Notes: generated by a model from the letters alone, not told the origin. A DNA stretch of 64,000 nt from Aquila chrysaetos chrysaetos (GCF_900496995.4 NC_044005.1:32551363-32615362), one strand, 5' to 3'; positions 50,801 to 64,000 are shown, numbered from the stretch's first letter. A program made the numbers and translations.

Positions 50801-52088
50801 AACAATTCTGAAATCAAAAGAAGTCAAATGGCAGATATTGCTAATTTTTTGACATTGAATATATCAGTGACTGTAAGTTCTACTGTGAAACTACAGTAAA
50901 GAAGAGTGCGTGATTATCACAACTAAAAATGTGTTTAAATATAGAAAAGCAATATAGCTTACTGAATATGTCAGAGTCATGATATTGTTCCATGATACTT
51001 GGTCTTTCTCTATATGGCTTGATTATACATTGAAGAAAAGAAATGTTAAAGTTGCTACCTAGTTTTTAATTAAAAAATATACACTATTGTGCATTTTCTT
51101 TCCCTTTAACATTTCCTGTGAACAGTAACAAAAAAGTGAGGTAGGATATTTTAGTATAATTGCAATGTATTATATTGCATCATAGTTATGTTGCCCTGGC
51201 AGTACTAAGCATTTTACTATGCTGGCCCATTTATTATAGCAGATGCATACAGCTGGTACCTTTGAGTTCATCAGTATGAATAAACTCATCTGTGTATCCC
51301 AGGACAGATATGCTTGTATGTTTCATGTGTGATAAGAGAAGTGTCAGATCTGACAAACTTTGCCACAGCTGATTATTATCTTGAGCTTTCAGATCATCTA
51401 GACTACTGCTTGATACTGCCTTTGCTGCTGAGGGCACCAAACATGACCACCCACTCCAGGATTTGATCCTTTTTCACAAAAAGACAAAGACATAGTTTCC
51501 CATACAGTTTCTTATAAAGTGTGTGCACGTGCTATTGTCTTCTGTTTCACTTCATCCTTGCTTCAGGAAGACTACAACACTGCCAGTGTCTTTGAGGAAA
51601 ACGAATGACAGCTGTCAGTCCTGACTGAGATGAAAATTTACTCTCACCAAGGAATAAAATTTTGAAAATGCTTCAGATCTTTCCTAGAATCCGAATGGCT
51701 CTCTTGGACAGTTGAAGTGGTTCAGTATTAGCAGCAGGTATTGCAACATGAATTATTCAAACCTGATGTTGGATGAATTCAACCTCATATGCAACTTAAA
51801 TAAAATTTCAGAGTTAGTAGCTGTAGTAATGATGGTATCTAGCAGTTACAGAGCTTCTACTTTGAAAATGATAGCAAAGATGCCTGTGTTTTTTTCCAAA
51901 CGTACAATCATACTGTTATGTTTCTTTAAATGATAGGAGAACATTTACTGGCATACTTTAACAAACTGCAGTCCCTCTTTGGCAGATGGGCACTAAAAGG
52001 CAGCAAAAAGCCTATTATATGTAATCTAGTCTATTTTTAAAAGAAATGTTTTTCTACACTGGTTATAAGAAAAGAACTTCAACCAGAT
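47843..52088. other. Non-coding sequence
   Basis: AT-rich. The 131-codon frame at 50346-50741 is hydrophobic and AT-driven with no recognisable domain. No repeat family recognised. Confidence 0.5.
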
Positions 52089-52170
52089 TTTTTTTTTTTT
52101 AGTAGGGGATTATTTGTAAACTGAAAATTTTTTTTAATTTTTTTTTAATTTTTTTTTTTTTTTTTTTTTT
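52089..52170. repeat. T-rich low-complexity tract
   Basis: Several long T runs separated by short A/G-containing pieces. Low complexity; no family assignable. Confidence 0.85.
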
Positions 52171-55100
52171 ATTCCTACATAACTGTTGAGCTGAAATTAA
52201 GTATTCTTGGTAGCAGGAATATAACCTGGCAAGAGTAGCTGAGTTCTAGAAACATTGTGGACAGGTGACATGGTAACTCTTGGATGATAGTGTGTTTTAT
52301 TAAGATTCGTCTGTGGAGGAATTATAATGGATGCTGTGCACAAACACAAGTTGGTGTGATACACCAATGCTTCTCATTTCCTGAATACATACAGGTAAAA
52401 TATGATATTTGAACTTCATGCTTCTTAATGGGATACTGAAGGAATATTCATTTCTTGTATCTGTTGGGGCATTGTCTTGCAAATTAGTGCTTGAGAGAAT
52501 GTTAACCCTAGTGGAGTTATAAAAATTTCTCATAATGGAGGCTGATGGCTTATTCTAAAGCACTGATCATTGATTGCCAAGGCTGCTGTTTTAGGCTATG
52601 AACCAAAAGAGAAGAGGAGGAGTAAAGGTAATTAAATCATGACTGGAGGCATTTAAGAAGTACTGGAGAAAGACAGTCATCTCTATAATCTGCCTGTCAA
52701 AAGTGAAGGGATGCAGTTTCCAGTCTAAAGCCTGGGGATTAAGTAATAGTAATGCAAGTGACACAGAATTTTGCCTTGTAACTATCAAGATTAAAGGGTG
52801 TTTGGTACATGTGCTTGATATTTACATTTGTTTATTTTAGTATTTTAAATTAAGATAACAGAAGGAAACACTGACCAGTGAAATTGACTCTTGGGATTAT
52901 GGCACAGATGCATTTCCCATTATAATTTAGAAATGTTTCTGTTTCATTTAATTTATAAAGCACATTAAAAAGTGCACTACTGAGATGTTTAATATGAAGT
53001 TTGTATGCATGCTTACAAAAAAGTGTAATTAGACCATCATTAACAATGACATTGTAGTTAAGTTTATGTTTATTAAACAAAAATATAATACAAACCTCCC
53101 ATGTAACTTAATATATATGTGACTTGAAGCCCTGAGACAGTACAGTTCTTGTAACACAAAAATGGTTCCCACTGGGTACATGTGGCTGCATAAAATGCAT
53201 TTCAGGCAGTGGGGGTTTGTGTAGAGAAATGAGTAAGAATACACATGTGGTTTACTTCTGCAGTTAAAGCAGCAGCTATTCATATGCGATCTACCATGGC
53301 TCTTGTAGCTGTCCACTGGAGGGGGACATTATACATACTTATGTATCACTTTTTAAATAAATAATCCCCCAGAAGAGTACTGCTGAATCATAGTCTGGAC
53401 AGAACTTTCCAAATGTTCACCTTCTGTTCTGGCTACCCAAAGGTTGGTGTAGATTGGGGCTACTGCTGAAGGCGGCATTAAGGGAGGGATTATTTTGGGT
53501 TGGTCAGAGCTCTATTATGAAAATCTTTCACTGGCAGAAATAGGTAAAGCATAAAGCAGGTAGCTCTAACACTGCAACTGACTACTGACTGATAAAGCAT
53601 AGGATTCATTGTTCTAATGAGACTGAAAAATGTAAACTTGGAATGACACACAAATAGGTACATACATCTGTACAAACAGGGAATATAAGAAGCATCATCA
53701 TGAAATGTTATGGCTCATTTCAATTTAGTTGCTACTGTTAGTGAGGCAAGATACAAAAGTACATCTTTTTTTAACTCACTACTGCACACATGAGACCAAA
53801 CTGGAAATTTAAATACTAGTGGCAAACAAAATATTTTTCTTTGTTTTTTAAGTGCTTGAACTATTTTTACATTGGGAATGATAGATAATATTTTTTCTTA
53901 GGGAAGCAACTAGTTTATTGCTTCAACTTCTCTTTAGCTGTATGCTAAAATCTGTGCACTAACCAGGCTCATACTATTTGAGATTGTCCAATAAAGGCAA
54001 TGAACTCTGAGTGTGCCTGAAACATGTATAAACGGTGATCCTAATTACAATTTCAAAAGGAAAGGAAGATGATGAATTAGACTGCTGTGACTTACACAGG
54101 TTTATTTTTTTCAGTACCATTAGAAAGTCTTTCTCTCTCTTTCTCAAAAAAAAAAAAAAAAACGTAGCTGAAGTCCCTTGTCCTTAAATTCTCCTGGTAG
54201 CAGAGGAATTTGGCCATGCAATTCCATTATTCTGAGGGCTGAGTGACTAAATCCAGTGCAACTCTGAGGAATTAACTCTGCTACACTGATTTATCATCAT
54301 CACTGTCTATTAGTCAATTCTAAACCCCTAGACCTTGTGACAAGTAAAGTATTCCAGTAAGTGCAGCATTTTAAATTCCAGTTAAATTACATTCTGCTTT
54401 TTAAACTCAATTATCGTGAAATCAATTGTAAAATTTCTTCTCACTATGAAGTATAAAGAAAATCATAGTTCTAACTTATAGCAAATGCTAGATTTTTATG
54501 CTGTTGTATGATTTATGGTATCCTGCTGTAGGTACTTAAAGCAGGGTGAAAGATTCTTAAGGTCAACTAAAGTACTCTACAAATAGCATGTATTGAAATG
54601 AACAGATTTAGAAATAGTTTCCATTTTAATTTGTACAATTGGTCTTGTAAAACATATGAAGTTTTCCAAGGCTTAAGAAATGCAAACTAAGGGAGTAAAA
54701 GCATGGTCCAAGAGAAGCCTGTAAAATCTGACTTAATTGTCTGTGGTTGAAGATGTTTGAATTACGAAGAGGAACTCTGGAGTTTGAGGTTCTGGGATCT
54801 GATTACTAGCTGACTTTTTTGGGTGGTGTTTCTCATGCAAGGCTCTGCAAAGCATACTGTATGTGGTTGATGCTTAACACTTACTGAAGTCCCCCACAGA
54901 AAAGCTGTACTCCATGGGATCCTCAGCCTGTTTATTTATGATGAAGCGACTAGGACACTTCGTATTAGAACCCATGCTTGAATGAAACCCTTACAGTTTT
55001 GTGAATTTCTAGAGTATATTAGAAACAAAGTACTGCATTAGAATGTGTTACAGTGGAAAGGAAATCCCACTGAAACCATCTGGAAGTAATATATTTAAAC

Positions 55101-56897
55101 GTTTCATTAGATGGTTGATATATTAGCAGAACAAAAAAGACTGCATTTTGCCTATCAAAAGATTATGCATACTCGGAGATGTTGTGGAAGATGCAAACTA
55201 GCAACAAAGATGGATTTTATTTTGAGAGGAAGGGATATCTATCTTTTGTGTATTTGTGACTATCATTGGTAAATAATGTACTTGTGTGTGTCAGGGAGTG
55301 ACTAGATCATTACTAATAAAAGCCTCATGTACCTTCCTGTAGGGGAAATTAACTTAACTGAAACTTCAACCACCTAAAGTCAGCAATCAGTTGAAATAAC
55401 AGAGCTTGACAGTGACTGAGGTGGTATTTTTCTAGGGGCCTGACAGCTGAGGTATGTCTAAATTGCCAGAGAAAAAAGTATTTATAACTGGCAGCCTAAA
55501 AACTGTGTGTTAGATTTATTTTCTTTCTGATAACTCTTGTCCAAGGCCCTTTAAGGTCAATATGCTTTCTGCACTCTGCCCCTTACAGAACTGAGTTCTT
55601 TCACTGAATTTCTCATTTGGGGGAGTTGTGGAGTGAAGAAAGTGTGTGTGTGTCTAGGCTTTGCCATAATCCTTTGCTTCAGAAAAGTTGAGAACTTCCA
55701 AACCTCTGTCAAATGCCTTTTTTTTTTTTTTCTTTTCACTTTTACAGCTGTTATTTGCATCTATGTGGCTGAGAGTATATAAAGCTAATTTCTATATAGC
55801 TTTTCATTTTAAGCTGTGTTACTTTGATGTTTCCTTCTCATGAGTTAGCTACTGAATAGTACTTACCAAATGAGTATCTGAAAAGGGTCAGCCATTAAAC
55901 AAAATGGATTCTTCATTGTGAAGGCTGCCATTTCTCTTTTTAATTATTTTTTTTGGTGAAATTAAGGGGTGGAGAGAAGTTCTGAGTCCACAGCTGAGCA
56001 AGATGTGACCTTGCTGATCTTGGAATTTTCTTTCTTTGCCCTATGCTTCCAAGTCTGCCATATGCATCAAGTGCTCTCCTTATCATCCTGATGCTGCACT
56101 TGCTATGTTCTTCCAACGTGATGATTTTTATTAAAAAAGAGTGCTGGTTACACCCTTCTTACTGTACTTCCTGCAAAAGAAAGCTCTTCCACATACTTAT
56201 AGGCCTTGTCATAGTCTGTTTGCTTTGCTTGCTCCTTGAATGGATTTCTGAGCAGTGATAGAGTGAAATAGATACTGCATGCCTGTTGAATGGAGTCAAA
56301 GAAAGTCCTCCGCAACTTCGCCAGCTTTCATAAAAGTTAAGATAGCCAGATATTTTTTTTTTTTTGGGGGGTTCCTTTTGTGACTTTGTTGCTGATATGT
56401 TCTTTAGTTTAAAACAATGATCCTTTGAACTCTCCAGAAGTTCTATCACATTTTTTAGGAGCACAAGACTTTTGTAAGACATTATTTTAACAGGGAACTT
56501 TATTTATGGACCAGCGCTTTCCTAATTGGAACTATATATGAGTGTCATAAATGAAGTACTGTTTAGGTATATATGGTCATGTCAACTTAAGCAGCTCCAT
56601 ACACCCTCATTTTCTTTTGAAGCAGTTATTTAGAGAGCAAGAGCACTTGATTCCACAGGATAGAAACTCATAACTGTATAATGTTTTGAATATAAACCTT
56701 TGGATTTACTGAAACATTTGTTTACAAAGTCAATGAACATGTCATCCAGAAAAGACCAATGAAAAATAGTTAATGAAACCTCCATAAGTTTTGTTTTATT
56801 TATTTATTAACCCTAAATAATCCCTATTTATCATAGTACTGCATATATAATTTTCTTTACCAGTCTCTAAGACCCTGTCAAATTCACTGTTTTTTTG
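52171..56897. other. Non-coding sequence
   Basis: No gene recognised. A (T)n(C)n-rich patch followed by an A17 run is near 54130-54162. Confidence 0.5.
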
Positions 56898-56922
56898 TTT
56901 TTTTTTTTTTTTTTTTTTTTTT
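56898..56922. repeat. T25 homopolymer
   Basis: An uninterrupted T run preceded by TTTTTTTG. Confidence 0.85.
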
Positions 56923-59900
56923 AATTCTAATGCCTTCATTTATTAGGTTCTTTTTATATCTGAGTATGTGTTTAAGGATTTATCTCAAAGTCACCAGTAA
57001 GCAGCTATGTATTTTGGTCTTGGTGATATTAATTGATTTCAATGGAAATTAAGTATCAAAAGTTCTTTGAAGATCTGGAAGTAAATGACTCGCTGATAAT
57101 TCTGTAAAGACTAGAATTAAGTCATCTGTCTGCATACATGAGTTGGGTACTATTAAATGTTTCTGGGGATCTGGTCCATAGAAATTAAAGGTTTGACTAT
57201 AAACTTCTGGAGTCAAGAATTCATGCAGGAAGTTGGTAGTAAAACTAAGAAAATAATTCTTGACGCAGTTCATCCTTTCATCTTCCAGTGTCATCAAAAA
57301 GTCTCCCTCTTCTGTCACAGGTTATTCACTCTTTGTACTTAAACTACTTGCAGTCCAAGTATTGACTGTTTGAACTGTGATCAATGAAACATTCAAAGAA
57401 GAAATTTTCTATATGGTCAGAAGAACACTCACATTTTTCATGAAAATTTACAGAACACTTAAAGACTAAAAATTACAAGTTTAGTAAAAAAATGAATGTG
57501 CATAAGCTACCATATACAGAAGAAACAGAACCAGTAGTGTTTTGGCCAGTGTATACTTTTCAGGCTGGTAAACTTAATACTTAAAGTTTCTTTTCTTATT
57601 TCATCCCTTTATCATTCTGAATTGGGAGTAAGCTGGGCCTGATAGCTTGTCAATGATCTTCATCTTCCTCTTGCTTCATTAGATCTGTTGCCTTATTGAA
57701 ATTACTTTAAATGAAAATGGTTATAATGAATTCCTTGTATAGAACAAGATGTTTAATTCATGAAATTTATTCTAGGTTTGTTCAAATTTAAATTAATATT
57801 TTCCCTAGCAAGCTTTTTCTCTCTTACAGGAATACAGGATTGGAAAGTACTTCTTAAGTCACTGAATTCAGTCGTCTGTTAACAAAGAATCTTTTCATAA
57901 ACTTGTTGAGCTCCCCTGACATTGAGCTCACTCTTGGAAAAAACAAACATTTGCTTCCACAGATTGTTACAGATTCCCACTGGTCTCATGCATAGCTATC
58001 AGCTTCTGATTTTCTCAAGGTTGCTTTATATATTTTCTCATGGACAGCTTATACTGAGTTCACCCCAAACATCATTTGGTTTAAATAACATGTTGCCAAC
58101 CAGTTACTCTTTGCAATAAGAATGAAAATTAATTTGTTCAACTTCAGCAGTACACATTGGTTTGGGGCGGGGGGAAGGTGGCAATTCCCTTTAAGAATTC
58201 TGGAGTCAGGCTTTTCTGAAATTACTGTCACAGTGATGAATGCTTCTTGATACTAAGTCCAGAATTTTAAATTTTTGAAAATGCACATTCAGGAGATCAG
58301 AGACTACCTTTAGGGTTTGGTGCTTGTTCTGTGCTGCCCTGATTGAAGGGACCCTTGAAAGGCACAGCAAGGCACACATCCAGGAGAGCATGCTGGACTG
58401 AGCAGCACTTGCTGACACTCCTGACAGCCATCTGTGCTGAGCAGAGCCCCCTTGCAGGGAGCACAGAAGACAAAAGAAACAATCTTGTGGGTTGCAAGGG
58501 AAATGAGAGAAATAAGTGGTACCTATAAATGAAATGTTGAACCCACTTGGAAGCTTTAATTTAGACTCTTAAACCAATTAAATATTTAAATAATCTGGGG
58601 GTTTTTTTTGACCTTCAGCTCCTTATATACCTTTTGGTTTTGATGGTATTTCTGCTTTTCTGAAATCTCCCCAAGGGAATGTAATCACATAATAACATAT
58701 TCCACAGTAAAATGCATGATCATCTTAAATTATGAGATCGTTAAAAAACAGACTGCACTTCTGAACCTTACCTGCTCAGCAGCTTTTTACCTTCTGAAAT
58801 TAACAGTGGTTTGTGGCTAGCTTGGTGTATTGGCAAAGATTTTTAAAAGAAATTCTCACTACTAGTGGTAAAGAAACCAAGTACTTGCGCTGAAGATGTG
58901 CGTGGAGACCAAAACATAAAAAACACCATCTGTGACCTAAACTGCATCTGTTGGTTGGCCACTAAAAGAGGAGGAAGGTTTTGATTTACTAGCCAGACAG
59001 CTTTCTCAATTTTCTTGTCAGGAAATATCTTTAAACTGCAATACAGCTATGACAGCTTGGATAACAGCGTTTAGCTATACTCCAGCAGCTTTTAGATTTT
59101 ACATGCTATATGCCTAGGCCTGTCAGAGAGACCTGTGCCAGACAAAACACTTCTAAAATAATTTTTTTCTCCTTTTCTTGCACTTGCTGAATGTGAAATC
59201 TTCTAGTCATTTGGTATGAATTTTAAAGTTTTCCCCCCACAGATGTGGACTTTGATGTCACTTTAATATTAATAAAGACTGAACTAATAGTCCTTCATCA
59301 CTATTTAAAAAAAGTTGAAACAGAATATTCATTGTGCAATAAATACATTGCCAGCACGTATGTATTGCCAGACTTTGAAAGATAGGTAGGCAACTTGTTT
59401 TCTGTTGTGTTTGGTGTGTTTTATTTTATTTTTTTTTTTTAAATTAAGCTTAGTATTTTTTTAATGACAGCATCTATTATCTAATAGATATTAAAATAGT
59501 GAGTTAATGAGTAAACAATAGTACCAGCTTACCTTAATGAACAGTAGATCTTCATGTGGCTCTGCTTGTAACACCCAAGTTGCAGATGCTTAATTTTTTT
59601 TAATCCAATGGGACAAACTTTAATAGAATAACCAAAGTTCTTCAAATGCTATGAGCTTTCTCATAAACACCTCTCTACATTCTTTTTATATTTGCTCATA
59701 TGCTTGTACAGAGAACGATACAATTAGCCAATGGTCTGATTCTGTTTCTAACTTAATGTTGCTCCTCATGCCTTTTGAGAAGTTAAGGTTATCGGCAGAA
59801 AGATATGACTCTCAACAGCAATGACTTATCAGTGTCTTTCTGGTTCTTTTTTCTAGAGCTGTGTATGAATGTCGTGATAAATTGTGAACTGAATTTGCAA

Positions 59901-60728
59901 CATTCCTGTAGAGTGTGTTTTCCATCCATGTAAGCAGCTTTGTTGGCCCAAGTGTCAGGTGAATCGCTGTACGAAAACCTCAGTTTATAAAGAACTACTG
60001 GTGTTGCTGTGTCAAGTAATGACTGTCATGTATGTAGGCACAGTAATTTATTTATCACACAGGAAATAAATACCTTTGAAGATACCATATCATGAGCCAC
60101 TCATGTACAGTTCTGTCTTATACTTTAGTTTCTTTAGACTTTTGATTTAGGTCAGCATTCATCATACTTACCATAAGCAGTTCAGAAGTCAGGCATTTAA
60201 TCTAAGCTTGTCACCTAAGCTCTCCTCCATAGTCAGCTCCATTGAAGAATAGGTTGTTCTTCTCATCTTAGGGTAAATGTTCAAGCTGAGTGAGATGAAT
60301 TACATTCCACAGGCATTTTTCTGGACATTCAATAGGTAAGATCTTGGGTGACCTTGTATTTTTTAATTTGCAGTCTTTGCCTTTCTGAATATAAATATAG
60401 GTGGATTTCCTGCTCTGTTGCCAGGTAAGCATGTAGAGTTTTATGGTCATACCTATTTTCATGGATCTTACCAATGATTATGGAAATGCAGTTCCTTTTT
60501 GAAGAAAAATTTTATGTGTTACCTGGGCTATCAACTTGCATGCCATCTGCCTTTCAAACTTTGAAAAGCCCAAACATAAAACTAAATATCTTCTTAGATG
60601 TTTTCATGGCATTACATGCTACAATAAAAGCTGTCAGTTTCCTTTAATAAGGCTTGGAAAAAACTCCAAACCCTTAATGGCTTCCCTAAGTAGCCAGTAG
60701 TTAGCTCAACTATGTATTGTATGGTGTA
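56923..60728. other. Non-coding sequence
   Basis: An 89-codon antisense frame at 57049-57318 has balanced composition but no domain I can name. A region at about 57835-57990 ('aggattggaaagtacttc', then 'agctcactcttgga') faintly resembles the 3' end of an ancient antisense CR1, too weak to call. Confidence 0.45.
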
Positions 60729-61306
60729 CCTTCTTCCTTTTTCTCCCTCTCCCCCCCCTTTTTCTCCTCTCCCCCCCTTTTTCTCCTCTCCCCCCCCTTT
60801 TTCTCCCTCTCCCCCCCCCCTTTTCTCCCTCTCCTCCCCCCCTTTTTCTCCCTCTCCCCCCCCTTTTTCTCCTCTCCCCCCCCTTTTTCTCCCTCTCCTC
60901 CCCCCCTTTTCTCCCTCTCCCCACTTACCACCTCTCCCCCCTTTTCTCCCCTCTCCCCCCAGCCTCCCTCCCCACCCTCTTTCTCCCCCTCCCCTTTTTC
61001 TCCCCCTCCCCCTTTCTCCTCCCCTCCCCCCCTTTTTCCCCCCTCCGTTTTTCTCCCCCCCTGCCCCCCTTTTTTCCCCCCGCCTCGCCCCCCTTTTCTC
61101 CCCCCCCCCCCTCTTTTCCCCCCCCCCCCCCTTTTTCTCCTCCCCGTCCTCCCCCCCTTTTTCTCCCCCCTCCCCCCCTTTTTCTCCCCCTCCCCCCCCT
61201 TTTTCTTCCCCCTCTCCCCCCCCCTCTTTTTTCCCTCCTCTCCCCCCCTTTTTTCTCCCTCTCCCCCCCCCCCCCCCCCCTTTTTTTTTCTCTTTTTTTC
61301 TTCCCT
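60729..61306 (+). repeat. C/T-rich polypyrimidine tract with irregular ~20-bp units
   Basis: About 580 bases almost entirely of C and T on the + strand, built from repeats of the form C6-C12, T3-T5, CTCC, then CTCTC or TCTC. There are scattered interruptions near 60921-60935, 60961, 61045, 61081 and 61146. The complementary strand is A/G only, with many GGGG or longer runs. Open frames of 131-221 codons on both strands (Pro/Phe/Ser-rich or Gly/Lys/Arg/Glu-rich) follow from composition and are not genes. Confidence 0.97.
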
Positions 61307-61369
61307 GAAATTGCTCTCAATTAATTTTGTAATCCCCAATTCCCTTGCTGGAAGAGATAATGATGCTGG

Positions 61370-61985
61370 TTGCTGTTCATGATTCTGTATATCTCAGTTA
61401 TATGCCCCTTGGTTAACTCTTTTTGTACCTGAAGAGACCTAGTCTGTGCAGTTGTTCTTCTTACAGAAGCTTCCATTCCGGTTACATCTGCTTGGGACTA
61501 GATGGGACTAGACTGACACATCATGCTTAAAATGGGGGTGAGCTATGGGTTGATTCAGTAACATGACCATGTTTCATTTTCTTGCAATCTTTCCTATTTT
61601 TTTATATCATCTGATTAATTTTTTGATCATTGTTGAGCACTGAAATGACACTTTAGCAGTTCAATAAATTACTAATCTGAAATCTCATTTCTAAGTGACG
61701 ATAGCTCTTTATTTTACATATAGAATTACGATTATTTTATCATACTTGTAATTTTACATTTACCTGTATTGAATTTCATCTGCTATTTAGCACCCAGTCA
61801 GCCAAAGCTGTAGGGTCCTCTGCAGTTCTTCACATTTGACCTTTGTCTTATCTGTTAAGTAACTTCACCAACAGTTTCTACTTCACAGTTCATCCCTTGT
61901 TCAGACCACTCATTAATGGACTGAACAACCAGTTACCATTTTTTACCTTTCTGACTGGGTCATGGTAGGTGGTTATTTCTTTCTG
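61370..61985 (-). mobile_element. Ancient CR1/L3-like LINE remnant, antisense
   Basis: Ordered weak matches to the antisense of an old amniote CR1/L3-type RT region: 'gttatatgccccttgg' (61400), 'gaagagacctagtctgtgcag' core (61432), 'ttgaatttcatctgctattta' core (61770), 'cacccagtcagccaaagctg' (61791), 'gtcctctgcagttcttcaca' (61814), then 'ccactcattaatg' (61907) and 'aaccagttacca' (61928). The order and spacing are those of the family, but divergence is high. I rely on recognition of the pattern and not on an alignment. Confidence 0.55.
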
Positions 61986-63653
61986 CCATGCTTCTGGACA
62001 GCTTGTAGTTTATGCTTGCTTAAGTCACTAAATTTCTGATTTTTTTCAGTATTTTAAGATCTATCTCAGATGTTCTTGCTAGCCATGGTAATAAGAATGT
62101 CATCAGCTGTGCTTACAATGCCTACTCAGGTCTATTTTGGAGTAAGTTTAGTGAGATTTGAGCTATACTACTGGAGAAATTCCACTTGTAATGGAAATCT
62201 TTCAGTGGGGAATCAATATCTGAGTTTACTTTGCAAAGAACATGACAGATATAGCCTATAATTCTCTGTCTTGTACATATAGTCAGCATTCTGAGTTCCT
62301 TGTTATCAGCTGCTTCCATGTGTCCTCTTTTCCTTTTTCTTTTTATTACTAAGGCATGTTAGTTTATTACTTCAATTAAAAAAAACCAAACCCAAACAAA
62401 CAAAAAAACCCCCCAAAATCAAAACCCAACCATATAATAATTCTGAGGTGTCAGAAGGTGAATGGGTGACATTTAATATCTTTGGAGTTTTTGTCACCAG
62501 TGAGTAAAAAATTAAAAAAAAATAAAATTCTTCATGCAGAGAAGGTACACCGCCCCCCAATTCCAGAAAAAGTACACTTTTTGAAGAGATGTTATGAGGA
62601 ATGTCTAGCCTTTTATTAAAAGTTACGACATAATTCTATAGTAAAAATGTTACAGATAGATAGGATATTTCTATTCACAGTACATGTAAGAATTAAAGCT
62701 ACTCTGTGATGCTGGTTTTCCTTCTGGTGTTTTTTCCTGAGAGCTGAAGATAATTTCAAGTGCTTGTCTCTAGTATTTGCTTTCCAGATTCACACTGTAA
62801 TGTGTGCATCTTTTCTCAGACTCCCACTGAAGTCATGCGTCTTGTGATTTACAGTTTAAACTATTCAGATGGCAGCTAGTAGCTGTAAGCAAATGTGCTT
62901 ATACAGATAACCTTTGCACAAAGTTTTGGAACATATCATTCCTTGTACTTACGAGGATAAACAGAAAAGATTACAGTCATTGGAAAACCACATATTTTTT
63001 AAGAGCAATACATTTTTATCTAGCTCATTTTTTAGATGATCATGGATATTCACTCATTTTGAAGATGATAAACAAGGTGTTGCTTGTCTTCACTCACCTC
63101 AGTTGGCCTTATACCTACGTTATGCTCTCTCCTACAAAAGGAAGCTCAACCATAGCCTTTCACAAACTGTTTTGGTGTCTATTCAAAGTTTTCCCAGGGG
63201 AACCCTGTTATAACTTCTTTCAGGCTCTCCTCAGACCTCTTTTCAGCCTCTTTCTCACGTTGTAATATTGCTGTCAACTTTCCCCTATTTAAATTTCATA
63301 CAGCTTTCTAAAAAGAAACTTGCGTAAGCTGGTTTGCCAAGATCTGATTTAACTGTTTAACTCCTTAGTTATACGTTAAGCTTCCATAGTAGACTGTTAT
63401 CCTTAGGTGAACAGATACGTATTAAAACCTGAAAGCCAGGTGAATGGAAGAAACACTTGATGTCTGACCAGAAACTGTAAGCTGTTAGAGATACCTCAAA
63501 TCACCATGCCTACAAACAGTTATATTTTCTCCAGCTTGAAATGGATTTTCCAGCAGTTTGTAATAATTGGTTTTTAGACTTGAAATGTCATCTGCTTGCA
63601 CCTATTGTATTTACTGGAAAGGTGATGAAGGCTTCCTGCAAGCTTAATTGTAA

Positions 63654-63659
<6 letters not shown>
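61986..63659. other. Non-coding sequence
   Basis: AT-rich with no recognised gene. A low-complexity A/C-rich patch ('aaaaccaaacccaaacaaacaa') is at about 62380-62415. Confidence 0.5.
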
Positions 63660-63692
<33 letters not shown>

Positions 63693-63726
63693 ATAAATAA
63701 TTGTGGTTTTTTTTTTTTTTTTTTTT
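63660..63726. repeat. A29 run and T20 run as an inverted pair
   Basis: A29 at 63660-63688 and T20 at 63707-63726 are separated by 18 bases. They can pair over 20 bp. A pyrimidine-rich stretch (about 63727-63773) follows. Confidence 0.9.
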
Positions 63727-63773
63727 CCTTTTTTCTCTCTGTCTTTTTTCTTTTCTCTCTCTTCTCTTTCTTC

Positions 63774-64000
63774 AACAAAAAGACATAAATTAGTTCCTTT
63801 GTTAGTTAACTATTATCTTAGCAGATGGCACTGTTGTATTCATGAATCGAGAGGGCATTCTGAAACCCTGGAACAATTGATAACATATCAGAAAAGAAGC
63901 TTTACTTTGATCCTTAGACGCTACTTTAATCAAATGATAGCCAGGGATCAAATCCAAACTATGAAAATGTTTGTCCCTGACATCTGTTGTGTGGAAGTGA
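63774..64000. other. Non-coding sequence at window end
   Basis: Nothing recognised. Confidence 0.5.

Noticed and set aside
57835..57990. Another ancient antisense CR1 3' end
   Set aside because: Only one short similarity ('aggattggaaagtacttc') and no ordered landmarks around it.
60706..61382. Open frames of 131-221 codons on both strands
   Set aside because: Both strands are open because the C/T tract has no stop codons in long stretches. The Gly/Lys/Glu or Pro/Phe/Ser proteins are artefacts of composition.

Overview
The window looks like nuclear DNA from a bird. The main evidence is a truncated CR1 LINE whose 3' end is the ATTCTATG-type microsatellite tail, two further CR1-like bodies of very different ages, and several LTRs of the kind abundant in bird genomes. 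Most of the 64 kb is AT-rich single-copy sequence without recognisable protein-coding genes, as expected of a gene desert or a very long intron. No bacterial-style genes, operons, CRISPR array, tRNA or rRNA were seen. Almost all ATG-to-stop open frames are chance frames or frames inside repeats.

Layout. A complete solo LTR (LTR-A type) lies at 1880-2850. A possible short spliced exon carrying a start codon is at 3663-3729. A GC-rich block of unknown origin covers about 4850-5210, and an internally deleted antisense LTR-A remnant is at about 7354-7520. From 14.8 to 23.1 kb there is a cluster of related LTR elements: a sense solo LTR (14838-15620), an antisense LTR (17532-18112), and a 5'-truncated, env-less provirus (about 18890-23106). 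The provirus keeps broken protease, reverse transcriptase, RNase H and integrase regions in order and ends in a sense 3' LTR (22511-23106). A 5'-truncated antisense CR1 is at 27901-28507. An ancient sense CR1 reverse-transcriptase remnant is at about 39440-39990. A long (CA)n array (45869-46063) is followed almost at once by a decayed sense CR1 (about 46085-47842). A 0.58 kb C/T-only-like tract (60729-61306) is followed by an ancient antisense CR1/L3-like remnant (about 61370-61985). The window ends with an A29/T20 pair.

There is no working gene set here. The viral-type pol region is dead: many in-frame stops, frameshifts, a gap over the first RT catalytic motif, and glycine where the first integrase aspartate is expected. 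The most useful follow-ups are the candidate exon at 3.7 kb, a cluster of E-boxes around an RFX-like X-box at 42.85-42.92 kb, a nested 43-bp palindrome at 44.05 kb, and the modular LTR structure shared by elements of otherwise different families. I found no convincing undescribed multi-gene system.
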